64,000 bases of DNA. Origin: Bolinopsis microptera. Taxonomy: Eukaryota; Ctenophora; Tentaculata; Lobata; Bolinopsidae. The position numbers were made by a program, and so were the translations under genes. Below, piece by piece: positions 21,035-32,640 of the stretch (its first letter is position 1; each line of letters begins with the position of its first letter). Where the stretch lies: positions 11,398,635-11,462,634 of the forward strand of contig NC_087079.1 in assembly GCF_026151205.1 (NCBI RefSeq). Reading direction: 5' to 3'. The notes under the pieces were generated by a model. That model did no database searches. It had not been told where the DNA came from and saw nothing but the letters and a program-made list of their open reading frames with translations.

Positions 21035-23617
21035 GCTGAAGATCTGAGTGAAGCAGTGAAACAAAGAGATTTTGTGGTAATACAAAGATTGTGTGAAAGT
21101 GCTGGCAATGTTAATCTAAAATCGATTCTACAAAAGACAACCGGAGGAAAGAGGATAATATTTCTGCTTGCCGCTGAGGTTGGAGACGTGCAGATTTTAT
21201 CCTATCTCTGTGATCAAGGTGCAGACATACATGCTAGAGATGATGACAAAGTCACAGCACTGCACCTAGCTGCGGCGAATGGTAAACTAGACTGTATGAA
21301 ATACCTCTGTGAACATGGTGCAGATGTGAACAGTAAGGGGGCAGATGGGATGACACCTCTACATAATGCAGTAAAAAGAGGTCGCATAGACTGTGTGAGC
21401 TACCTCTGTACAAAAGGTGCATTCATTCATGCTAGGAATAGGACCAAAAATACAGCACTGGACTACGCTGCGGCGAATGGTAACCTAGACTGTATGAAAT
21501 ACCTCTATACAAAAGGTGCAGATATAAATAGTAAGGGACAGAAAAGTAAGACACCTCTACAGATAAAAGCAGATGATGGTACGTTGGACTGTGTTCGCTG
21601 GTTATGTGACCATGTCGGTGTAGACATACATGCTAGAGATGACTACAAGGACACAGCACTACACTACGCTGCGTTGGAGGGTAAACTGGACTGTATGAAA
21701 TACCTCTGTAAAAATGGTGCAGATGTGAACAGTAAGGGGAGGAATAAGAGTACACCTCTACATAATGCAGCAAACAGAGGTCACATAGACTGTGTGATAT
21801 GGTTATGTGACTATGTCGGTGTAGACATACACGCTGGAGATGATTGCAACAACACAGCACTGCACTACGCTGCGTTGGAGGGTAACCTAGAATGTATGAA
21901 ACAACTCTATACAAGAGGTGCAGATATAAATAGTAAGGGACAGAATAGTAAGACACCTCTACATTTAGCAGCATATAATGGTTACTTCAACTGTGTGCGC
22001 TGGTTATGTGAAACTGTTGGTGTAGACATACACTCTGGAGATAATGAAAAGGTCACAGCACTGCACCTTGCAGCGTTCAATGGTAAACTAGAATGCATGA
22101 AATACCTCTGTAAAAATGGTGCAGATGTGAACAGTAAGGGGAAGGGTGAGAGTACACCTCTACATAGTGCAGCAAAAAGAGGTCACATAGACTGTGTGAG
22201 CTACCTCTGTGATCAAGGTGCAGACATTCGTGCTAGGAATAGGAACAAAGAGACAGCACTGCACCTAGCTACGGCGAATGGTAAACTAGAATGTGTGATC
22301 TACCTCTGTGATGACATTCGTGTACACATTCATGCATACATTCGTGCTAGGAATAGGAACAAAGAGACAGTACTGCACCTAGCTGCGGCGAATGGTAAAC
22401 TAGAATGTATGAAATACCTTTATAAAAAAGGTGCATACATAAATGCTAGGAATAGGAACATGGAGACAGCAATGCACCTAGCTGCGGCGAATGGTAAACT
22501 AGAATGTTTGAAATACCTCTATAAAAAAGGTACATACATTTATGCTAGGAATAGGAACAACAACACAGCACTGCACTTCGCTGCGTGTAAGGGTAAACTA
22601 AAATGTATGAAATACCTCTATACAAAAGGTCTAGATATAAATAGTAAGGGACAGAATAAGAGTACACCTCTACATTTAACAGCATATAATGGTCACATAG
22701 AGTGTGTTCGCTGGTTATGTGAAACTGCCAGTGTAGACATACATGCTGGAGATAATGACAACAGCACAGCACTGCACTACGCTGCGTTGGAGGGAAAACT
22801 GGACTGTATGAAATACCTCTGTGAACATGGTGCAGATGTGAACAGTAAGGGGAAGTGTAAGAGTACACCTCCACATAGTGCAGCATTACGAGGTCACATA
22901 TACTGTGTGAGCTACCTCTGTGATCAAGGTGCATACATTCATGCTAGGAATAGGAACAAAGAGACAGCACTGGACCTAGCTGCGGCGAATGGTAAACTAG
23001 AATGTATGAAATACCTTTATAAAAAAGGTGCAGATATAAATAGTAAGGGACAGAATAGTAAGACACATCTATATATAAAAGCAGATGATGGTACGTTGGA
23101 CTGTGTTCGCTGGTTATGTGACCATGTCGGTGTAGACATACACGCTAGAGATGACTACAAGGACACAGCACTTCACTACGCTGCGTTGGAGGGTAAACTA
23201 GACTGTATGAAATACCTCTGTCAACATGGTGCAGATGTGAACAGTAAGGGGAGGAATAAGAGTACACCTCTACATAATGCAGCAAGTAGAGGTCACATAG
23301 ACTGTGTGATATGGTTATGTGACAATGTCGGTGTAGACATACACGCCGGAGATGATTACAACAACACAGCACTGCACTACGCTGCGTTGGAGGGTAACCT
23401 AGAATGTATGAAACAACTCTATACAAGAGGTGCAGATATAAATAGTAAGGGACAGAATAGTATGACACCTCTACATTTAGCAGCAGATGATGGTCACTTG
23501 GAATGTGTTCGCTGGTTACGTAAAACTGATGGTGTAGACATACACGCTAGAGATGATTACAAAAACACAGCACTGGACCACTCTGCGTTGAAGGGTAAAC
23601 TAGAATGTATGAAATAA
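21035..23617 (+). CDS. Ankyrin-repeat protein, large exon with early stop
   Basis: The exon seems to start after an acceptor at 21034 (CTACCAG followed by GCT GAA GAT), because no upstream ATG lies in frame. After about 50 residues, about 24 ankyrin repeats of 33-34 residues follow, each with the TALH/TPLH, AA.NGK and GAD.N cores. Alternate repeats carry the YLC..GADVNSKG and WLC...GVDIHA forms, so the array has a two-repeat period. One repeat near 22290-22350 holds an irregular insertion. The array stops at TAA 23615-23617 in the middle of a repeat. Ankyrin arrays bind other proteins; no other domain shows its role. Homogeneity between repeats suggests recent amplification. Confidence 0.85.
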   Translation, partial: AEDLSEAVKQRDFVVIQRLCESAGNVNLKSILQKTTGGKRIIFLLAAEVGDVQILSYLCDQGADIHARDDDKVTALHLAAANGKLDCMKYLCEHGADVNSKGADGMTPLHNAVKRGRIDCVSYLCTKGAFIHARNRTKNTALDYAAANGNLDCMKYLYTKGADINSKGQKSKTPLQIKADDGTLDCVRWLCDHVGVDIHARDDYKDTALHYAALEGKLDCMKYLCKNGADVNSKGRNKSTPLHNAANRGHIDCVIWLCDYVGVDIHAGDDCNNTALHYAALEGNLECMKQLYTRGADINSKGQNSKTPLHLAAYNGYFNCVRWLCETVGVDIHSGDNEKVTALHLAAFNGKLECMKYLCKNGADVNSKGKGESTPLHSAAKRGHIDCVSYLCDQGADIRARNRNKETALHLATANGKLECVIYLCDDIRVHIHAYIRARNRNKETVLHLAAANGKLECMKYLYKKGAYINARNRNMETAMHLAAANGKLECLKYLYKKGTYIYARNRNNNTALHFAACKGKLKCMKYLYTKGLDINSKGQNKSTPLHLTAYNGHIECVRWLCETASVDIHAGDNDNSTALHYAALEGKLDCMKYLCEHGADVNSKGKCKSTPPHSAALRGHIYCVSYLCDQGAYIHARNRNKETALDLAAANGKLECMKYLYKKGADINSKGQNSKTHLYIKADDGTLDCVRWLCDHVGVDIHARDDYKDTALHYAALEGKLDCMKYLCQHGADVNSKGRNKSTPLHNAASRGHIDCVIWLCDNVGVDIHAGDDYNNTALHYAALEGNLECMKQLYTRGADINSKGQNSMTPLHLAADDGHLECVRWLRKTDGVDIHARDDYKNTALDHSALKGKLECMK

Positions 23618-23866
23618 CATGGTGCAGATGTGAACAATAAGGGAGCAGATGGGATGACAACTCTACATAGAGCTGCCTATACAGATTACAGGTATAGAGG
23701 TAAATTAGACAGTGTGCGCTGGTTATGCAAGGAAGCTGGTATTGATACCAATGCTACAGATAAAGCCGGAGATTTCACAAGGCTGTTACTACTGTTGAAC
23801 TTATGTGCCATCGAAATAAAGTTGCCAAGTACCTTATGGAACAAAAAGGCATCAACCTCATGTTGA
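23618..23866 (+). pseudogene. Continuation of the ankyrin array past the stop
   Basis: The frame stays open after the TAA and reads on as HGADVN, TTLHRAA and one more degenerate repeat with VRWLCKEAGID. Compared with sister repeats, nine bases (CCTCTGTGA) are missing between ATGAAATA and ACATGG, which both removes three residues and creates the stop. Unless an exon skips it or the stop is read through, this part is no longer translated. Confidence 0.7.
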
Positions 23867-26800
23867 GAAACAACGAAGGTCAATTGAGTACATGATTTTA
23901 TTTGTGGACAACCTCAAGGTTACTCGCTGAAACAGTTTATTCTCGAAGATGGCAATTTTGAAGCATTTATTGGCTCAGTTATAATGCAGATCACCATCAT
24001 TATCAATAGACTTTTACATTTGCAATGGCGAAATTCTTGTTCAGTAATTACATTAACTTTACTTAAAGAACTAGAAGCTTCGCAAATGTTTGTAACTGGT
24101 TTGTCAGGAATAACTGATTCATTTGATCGCTATCATTTTCCCGTTTACGTCTGTTTTTAACGTTTTATGGCTTATTTTGTCCATTGAATAATATTATTTT
24201 TAGGATTCACTTTTTATACGACTCCGTTTGGTTAATATTCACCAAATTCAAATTGTTTGAAATTTAAATAAATGTACATATTTTTACGTTCATGAAGAAA
24301 AATGTCAGAATTGAACTCACAGCGGTTATATTGCTGACCGTTCTTTGCAATTCCCTCCTTGACTTACAGTCACTTGTTTCTGAAAAAAAATTATTTTAAG
24401 CTTGAGAAGTAAGTTTACAATATAAATAAGGATGAACTTGAAGGATGAAATGCTTTTTAATAAAAGTTTAATTCTTAATAAAAGTTTAATTTTTGAAAGT
24501 TGTCTCGACGATTTGGTTTCAATTACTCCTATGCATCGTACATCCTCATTATTATTCATGATGATACCATATCTCACCTATAACATGAAAGATTGCGGGA
24601 AAAACCAGAAGAGCTGTTAAAAGTATCATACTAAAAAGAGTGGGGTTATATTACTGGTCAGTCGATATGGACCATGTGAACGCATTAGGGAATTTAGAAT
24701 ACTACACTCTTTCGAAGAATTTTTATGATGATTTATACCGTGGTATATTCATCAACGATTCTGTGCAGTCAATCGGATTTACGTTACTTAGATGACTGCC
24801 AATACCCATTAAGTTTATAAGAAAAATGGATTTTAAAAATATTAAACATCTAATTGTTTTGGTTTAATGAAAGGAGCCCAGACTGTTCCATATCATTTAT
24901 AGATACTATTACTAGTTATAGTGTACTAGTAGTGAAACAAGTCTTACAAGGTTATACAGAAAAACCCTGATTTACCGCGGAGTTCATGGAAAGGACTTTT
25001 TGCACTTTTTGTCTCTAACTGTACTCGATTCCATTTAGAAAAATAGTGAATCAGGAAAATTTAGATGCCGAAAATTTTGCCGAACTGAAAAAATGTGCCG
25101 AATTCAACGAACTTTTTAAAAACTAGTTGCCGAACATCAAAATGAAGCGTAAAACATTACCCTACAATTAGTACTATTAGTTAGCAATGTATAAACGACA
25201 AATACTGCGCCACACGTTGAGCTGAACTTATTTCAGGAAGCCTATAATTATCCCAGCAGTTACAATGGTAATAAGAAGTTAATTAACCTTCATAGTCTTC
25301 ATGGCTGTATGAGCTGTTGGGCGCTCAACCGACGGATAAAATTGTTAAAATGTGGGCAGCAGTTTAAAAAAGATTAAGGAATTTTCTCATTTCATTGTTC
25401 ATCGAAGCGAACCCTAAGTGTAGAATTACTTGATTTACACGAAGACATTTAACGGATGAATATTGAATATATACGAGGCAGAAAGTTTTACACATCAAAC
25501 ACGCTCACTTTCGAAACTAAACCCGAGTAAAACAAAAAAACCACTTTGTGAGGACACCAGACTTTTGTGAGAGGACACCACACAATTAAAACAAAAAGAT
25601 CACGCGCACCGGACCATAGAACACTGGTGTTACCATGGTAACACTGTTACCACTGTGTGTATACCGTACATTGTGTATACTTATATAGAGGAAGTATAAA
25701 TTATTGTGCTCCTTGTACATCACATGGTCTAGACTCTAGTTATGCCAATAAAGCAATAAGTCGTTAAAACTCACTGCCAAACATTAACAACAGATTATTA
25801 TTGATGTACCGCGGAGTTTGGGGGAAAGGAAACAGCCGCGGTAAATTGGGGTCTATGGTAAAGTCGAGGCACGGTGAATCGGGGGTTTACTGTTATATTG
25901 TAGACGTATAAAGTTAGAGTAAAGACGCGTGTGCTGAGGGATTTTGAATATGAATACGAAAATTATATTGATGGAGACACAAGTTTAGAATTCGCATTTC
26001 CTGAAGCAGTGTAGCCGTATAAAGGGTCATATATTGCGGTGCAGAGCTTTGTGAGACGAAAGTTTGCAAATGAGATCGCGAAACAGTATCAAGTATAAAG
26101 GAGTCGTCGGACATAATCAAAGGTAACAAGACAAAAACCTAAGAAGTTTCCACAATGTTCTCACTCGATTCTCATGCATGGCTAAGATCAGACGACAGGT
26201 GTTGCAACACTACTCATGACTCAGTGGCGTCAGGAGTCAGAGGAAATGATACACGGTTCATGTTGGTTCAGTCTTATCCAGGAATTGGAATTGGGCGTAT
26301 TGGGGGAAAACATTTTTACAGGGTTGAAACCGGTGGAAGTGGACGGTCACACCTCAATTTATGCTCTGAGAAAATTCCCAATGCAACAGGATAGTCCTCA
26401 AGTGACGACGCAGAAATTTGTTTTTTAGCGTAGCTAATTTAAACTGATTTGTATCAAAGAGACGTCTGACAGCTGTGTCTCGGTAGCTACAGAAACTCTA
26501 AACGACTAACTTGGGAGATTGGAGATGACAGTTAAACTTGTTATTAAATCATATCAAAGTCTGGAAAGCAGCGAGGCATGAAAACGGTGCTTTTTTAATA
26601 AACTGTTTTACTGTCGACAGTTCTGCAGATAGATAATACAAAAATAAATATCAACCAATTATTAGAGTTTGTTATGAAGTCTTGTTATGAAGTCTTGTCG
26701 TGTTCTCAATCTTAGTTCTAACTCTAAGTTTGAAGATATAGTCACTACACGATAGACAACAGGGCTTAGCCGAAAAAGAGAAGACAATAACGGTGAATAA

Positions 26801-29800
26801 CAAATAAAATGCGTTGCCCTGAAGCCGCCTGGAACATTCCATACAAGGCTTAATAGTGACAGGGAGATAATATTGTACACTAGAATATATCGCTAGTGAG
26901 CACTGAGATGTGAGAAATAATGAGTATTGGTGACCGATGGTGATGAAAATTGAAATAAACACTTCGAATGTCAACCTTAACCTAAATTGATTAATGATGA
27001 ATAATTAATATTCATCAGACGGCTACAGATAAGGGTGATTTGTGATTCCTCCACAACAAATTGATTTATTTCCAATATTTTACTTTATCAGCTGTAATTG
27101 TAGGTCTAGTGAAAAAAGTATAAAGACTTGAGCCTGTATTTTTTTTTCATTTTAAGTTTATTAAACCATTATCAGTTGATCAGAACCACTTTCTAGTAGT
27201 CCTACATATTTTTACATATTTCTACATATTCTTACATATTTCTACATATTCCTCCTGGTTAAGTTATCTACGAGTACGATTCTAATCTTAGTGATATAAA
27301 GCCTATGGTGAACTGATGCATGTTTTCGTTAACTCAATAAAGTATTATCTTACTTATGGTATCGTTCTTATTAAGATTATTAGTCAATACGGAGCCCTCA
27401 CAGCATAACACGTAAAATAAAGCGTTAAATCATAATCAACGTAAATTTCTATTCCATAACGTTTAAATGAAACGGTGCTCGCGTCAAGTTAGAGTTCCAC
27501 GAGATATTGAAATATTATAAATGATTCACGACGGAGCGCGAGCACTGCACAAAGAAAAGGTAACACATACATTCTAGTAGTGCTAGTGACTGTGATTTAA
27601 AAGAACACTTGGTGCAGATAAAACACAAAAATTAGGACACAGCGAAACTTCATATGAGCGGCCTTGCGGAGTAATCCGTTTATATACCCCGTCAGGTGAC
27701 TGTGACAGCAAACAACGTGATCTCACAGGTGACCATGACTACGGATCACGTGACAGGAGAAAGTTATCGAACTGGTTGATAAGGTTGTCACGTGACAAAG
27801 ATATTATCCGCGGATTGGTCGGAGAACATCTGGCGTCAAATTGTGTTTCACGCGGTGGAGGAGCTATATGGTTGAATGAACTGGATGATGTGAACATATA
27901 TCTGAATATCGTGATCGGATGCTGACGTAATACGGTAATATGTGAACGCTATGTTGGGGATAGTGTGTAGTGGCGGAGCCAATAGGAGTGGTAAGGAAGA
28001 GTAGTATTGGCCTATAATAGATGATGTAATCATCGTGTCACGTCTGAGATCAGAAACCAAAACTGGTGATTCGTGCAATTCAAGTATGGTCACTGCACTT
28101 ATTACATTAGTTGTTTAACTTGTTTAAATACGTCATGAAACTCGTCAGAATATGTCATGCACCAGATTTAGTGTTTTGGGAGGTTACAAATACGACGGCC
28201 TTAGGGCCGGAGAATGATTGCAAATCTTTCGTTCGTAATACTTTAAAAAGTGTCCATAATATGTACAGTAATACTAATATTGAAATTCAGCCTTCCGCGA
28301 CCCAAATTTCGCAGAAGAGAGTGTCGAGTGACACGAGTCGCCATCAAGCTATCAACAAGGTACTGGAAACTGTGTATCTGGAGGAAACTTTAATGGAATG
28401 AAAATGTCCCATCGGTAGGACATTTTCAAATTACTTAATAAGCCTTATTGGACGTTATACTTATCTGACCGGACAATATTGCTTGAACGGACATCATTTT
28501 TAACTGACATTAAAATGAACGCTAAATAGGGTTTCCAGTGCAGCGTCGAATTAAATGACCGTTCAACTTCAAATTTAGTCCGATAACTTCATGCAACAAA
28601 TAAATGTTAAACTAACATTTTAACAGAACTAAAATCACTGACCTGGTTATCATGGCAGATCTCATCAAGAGTACAAAACGCCAATGACAGTAGAAGTACA
28701 TCGTATTCGTAGTTACAGAGTTCTCGGTACTTCTCAGGTAAATTCGTAGCTACAGAGTTTTTGTAAGTAGATCGTGGTTAAAATTAAATTCTACGCAAAT
28801 AAGTTCATATTTATATGTAAGTTGAGTCAAGGAAGAGGAGGATTCGTGCCATTATAATTTATCGACTGTTTAGTTCGGATAATCTCAGATAAATGCAGAA
28901 TCGTAATAAACGTTTTTGATTTGGAGTAAAAAATGGCGTTCATCGATATCTCCGATCCCCCTTTCCATAGTTAATAATTTAAGTTGGTCCGATTGATCGA
29001 ATGTAATGGTTACGAAGAAAATTTGGGACTCTTTCGTTTATTAAATTAGATGATAGAACTTAAAATTTAACAAGAAAAGATGCAAACTTCGTGAATTATT
29101 ATTAATGAAAGTAAAATAGTAGTATATACTTATAGTAGTACTAGTACATACTCAAAAATTTATGCATAAATGATTATACATTTGTATAATAGCAATACTC
29201 AATAGTTATTTGTTATACATAGTTATAACAATGAAATAGAATCGAAATAAAATATTGATAAAACCAACACCATTACTTTAACAGTAAACTGGATCAAACT
29301 ACCATATCCGATCAACTTTGGGCCGTCCAAAATCTTAGCTTTTTTCTGCACTTTACTTTTGGCTAACATTGTAAAGCAGTATAAAATCGGAGTTTGAGTT
29401 TGTCAGACTTCAGAGTCGATAATTCCCCGATGCACCATGCGTTTCAGTTCAGAACTTGTTTTCCTGTTCTAAATTATTCCAGGAATGGTTGGTTGCTACC
29501 TTCAAAATTTGACCGTTTTTCATATTTTGCCAGATTTACGTTTAATGTAGAGGCAGTCTGGGCCAGAGAAACGGAAGACAGGTAGCTAAGTAGAAATGTA
29601 ATCTTATATTGTGTTCGGAAAAGTCGGAGCCGATCTTGTACCACGCACATATCTAACAAACCAGATAGTAAACATTAGCAAATACTTCTCAACAATAAAC
29701 AATAAATGAAACGAAATATACAAAAACTCGTTAAATATGCGATAATATTGAAATGTAGAAACAGTAAATTAACTCAACGTAACATGCAATGAATTGCTCG

Positions 29801-29916
29801 GAATTATTCAACTATAATGAAATGAAACATAAACATTTTAAACAATAACAATGATAAATTGTGTTCACCATTATATACCAGCTAAAACAAACTCAAGTTT
29901 TGTCAACATTTCAATT
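23867..29916. other. Six kb without a confident gene
   Basis: AT-rich sequence with short open frames only. The frame at 26216-26428 (plus) and the one at 28111-28401 are the most protein-like, but I do not recognise either. A 12-base tandem repeat (TACATATTTCTA type) lies at 27206-27250. A 60-base block near 25800-25880 resembles 11505-11575. Nothing else stands out. Confidence 0.5.
28111..28401 (+). CDS. Unrecognised small open frame, 96 codons
   Basis: It is open from ATG to TGA with a mixed composition, no membrane segment and no motif that I know. The stop codon is the first base triplet of an 11-bp stem (TGAAAATGTCC paired with GGACATTTTCA, loop of 8). It could be an exon, a single-exon gene or chance. 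Confidence 0.2.
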   Translation: MFNLFKYVMKLVRICHAPDLVFWEVTNTTALGPENDCKSFVRNTLKSVHNMYSNTNIEIQPSATQISQKRVSSDTSRHQAINKVLETVYLEETLME

Positions 29917-32205
29917 TCAAGATTTCTGACCACCAGATTGGACGTCATGGATCTCTGCCATGAATATCTCAGTATCCTGAGCCACTTGCTCAATAGGAGC
30001 TGCTGCTTGTACCACCCGTAACATTCCAGCGGTTCTAAAGTCCTCTATTACTGGTACTGTGCTGATGTTGTACGTCTGAAACGAATGAAAATTTCAGTAC
30101 ATTGGCGCTCAGTGACGGGATGACAATGATGGTCACTGATCGCTAATATATAGCGGTAACAACTAACAATTGAAAGTTTATTGATAAAAAATATTAAATG
30201 TCATCTTATTATTATAATATGACACAATGCGAACGGGTATTTAGAGCTTAACATTAATTCCCTATACTTAATAATTTTGTTTTTTAACTTTTAGCAGAAC
30301 AACTTCCGTTATTTTCACTCGAAAGCTCGCATGTTTAATATAAGTTCTCTGCTTACTTCAATCCTTTTCTTGACAATCTTTTCAGTGTCGTCCACTCTGC
30401 CATCCTGTCTGTTCAACACACGATCTGTACACACTGACTCGGAGCACTCGTAGAACAGCATAAACCGAACGTTTGCCTGAACACAATCCAGGAGTTATAG
30501 ATACCTGATGCTGTTCACTCAAATCATCGACTTAATATTTAGAATTTTTTAAGAAATTCAATACCGAATCGTTCACAATTATTCTCAAGCTTAACCCAAT
30601 TAATTTAGAATGTTTACTCATACTTTTGCTCCTTTACATTTCAAGTAGACGTTTTCGAGTCTGGGAAAACCGCGAAGAAAGTGTAGTTAGTTTTGAACTG
30701 TCACTTTTATAGTTTCGTGAAAAGTCGTAACTGTTTCGAAGAGGAATATCCTCCCTTCCAGCATTATCCCTGAAATGGATTGAACAATAACATGAAATTT
30801 CCCTGAAACGTAATACGAAAGACACGATTAACATACAGGTAAGAGTTGAAATGTAAAATTCTTTAATTGAACTAATTAAAATGACCATGAATCACGCTCG
30901 GAATTATTAATCTATAATTAAAAATTCTTTTTTTGATAATAATTTAAAACAATCAAAGCGAACGACTTTTTTTAACATTAAATTTCTTTTTATATAATGG
31001 ATAATTTTAAAACTGACGCAATTCAAGCATTTTTGACCACTCTTAACTCTGCCTAAGTAGATCCAGCCAGTAGAATATCCGTATTATGGATTGCTCATGG
31101 GTCCTTTCCGGCTTCCTGACCCTAACATACACCACATTCTAACGTCTTACCTGGTTCTGAGTATTTTTTGTGTCTTTGAAAAGAACTATACATGTTGAGT
31201 CATAGATGACCTATGAAAATCAGTATATATAAACCGTATTAACCTAAAAATTTGTTAATTATAAATATTAATGTATCTTATTAGATTAATACAAGAAGCT
31301 AATGGAATGTTTTAAACTTTTAAAATAATTGAAATTAAAAATCAATTATTAAATTTCGAAACTTACCTTATTTTCCTCCACAGTTAATTAAAAATCTACA
31401 ATTGCCAATACCCTTTGATTCAAAAAACATCTGTAAACATGACTTGTAGAAAATAACCCGTTTCTGAACAAAATCATATCTGTCACTTCATCGACGAAAA
31501 TCAGTTTTTTTAGAAAGCAACAGATGTTCAACTTCCTCCTCCAACCAAAGCATTAACGGAATTTGCAGAATTTAGAATGTCTACTCATACCTTTTCTCCT
31601 ATAATCTCCTGCCAAGTAGACCAGTTTTCTTGAGTTCTGGGGAAACCGTCGATCAGGAAAGTTGAGTTTGGAGTTTTTTGACTGCTCACCTTTTGTATAG
31701 CTCGTGATAGTAAGTTAACTGTTATCGAAGAGGGAACTATCCTCCCTTCCAGCATTATTCCCTGTAAAGTGGATTGAAATTATACATGAAATTTCCCTGG
31801 TAAACCGGTATCATGAAAGCACCACGATTAACATACAGGTAAGAGTTAAAATTTAAAATTTCTTTTTATTGATGGAATAATTTAAAACTGACCGCAATCA
31901 AAGCGCCATCGGGACTTTTTTTTATAATTTAAAATTTCTTTTTATTGATGGAATAATTTAAACTGACCGCAATCAAAGCGCCATCGGGACTTTTTTTTTA
32001 AATTTAAAATTTCTTTTTATTGATGGATTAATTTAAAACTGACCGCAATCAAAGCGCCATCGGGACCATCGTCTTTAACTTCTGCTCTAAGTAGATCACC
32101 AGCAGAGAGATGAGAATATCCGTACTTATTGGATAGTTTGCTACACTGGGTTCCTTTTCCGGCTCCTGGTGCCCCTAGGACGAACACCACATTCGGTAAC
32201 GTCAT
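29917..32205 (-). CDS. CMPK1: UMP-CMP kinase
   Basis: Four exons: 32205-32044, 31761-31591, 30476-30357 and 30075-29917, all in phase 0, giving 204 codons with the stop (203 aa; the human protein is 196). The protein transfers phosphate from ATP to UMP or CMP in pyrimidine nucleotide synthesis. The P-loop [11 protein letters not shown] is in exon 1, and HLSAGDLLR follows it. LEGRIVP and the [13 protein letters not shown] motif are in exon 2, a short lid (GRVDD) in exon 3 and the C-terminal helix in exon 4. The start ATG precedes the first strand directly. Exon 1 uses a GTCAGT donor. Its stop-to-start spacing from RCC1 upstream is only about 435 bases. Intron 2 contains a decayed copy of exons 1-2. 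Confidence 0.95.
30600..31560 (-). pseudogene. Decayed tandem copy of CMPK1 exons 1-2 and RCC1 end
   Basis: Positions 30620-30780 match kinase exon 2 and its flanks. Positions 31030-31160 match exon 1, and 31440-31550 match the stretch around the RCC1 stop codon. The intact counterpart is 31590-32690. The copy is peppered with one- and two-base deletions that break every frame. For example, the second-exon copy is about 152 bases long against 178. It sits inside intron 2 of the kinase gene and would be spliced out. Confidence 0.75.
31850..32070. repeat. Three tandem copies of the CMPK1 exon 1 donor region
   Basis: A unit of about 75 bases (AATTTCTTTTTATTGATGGA, then GACCGCAATCAAAGCGCCATC) occurs three times, at about 31855-31919, 31925-31990 and 31998-32068. 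On the minus strand each copy carries the last 18 bases of exon 1 and its GTCAGT donor. Only the first copy in transcription order (around 32044) is joined to the rest of exon 1. Confidence 0.8.
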
Positions 32206-32640
32206 TACCTTTTCTAGAGGTAAATTGTTTGTGTTCTTAGAAGTAGAACTTATACAGTGCTTTGAGTCAAATTGATCCTAGTTGAAAAAGTCAGTATTAT
32301 ATATAACCTGTATTACCGTAAAAATATACCTGTTAATTATCAATTTTTATTGTTATTTGGTAGATTGAATACAAGAAGGCTAAGTGAATTGTTTAAAACT
32401 TTTTAAAATAAAATTGAAATTAAAAATCAAATAAAAATAAGTTACCTAATTCTCGAAACTTACCTTAATTTAACTTCTATCCAACGTTATAATTAAATCT
32501 AATTGCCAAAACCCTTTGATTCCATAAAAAAGACATCCAATTAAAAGAATAAATACTATGACTTCAAAATGAAAATAACCCGTTTCAGTGAAAATAGAAC
32601 AATCTGTGAAACAACAAATTTCATCGACCCCGCCAGAAGA

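Noticed and set aside
21633..23468. Minus-strand genes opposite the ankyrin exon
   Set aside because: These frames are mirror images of the repeat periodicity and show no independent motif.
26155..26428. Small gene with overlapping plus-strand frames
   Set aside because: Two frames overlap, neither is recognisable, and no splice or promoter context supports either.
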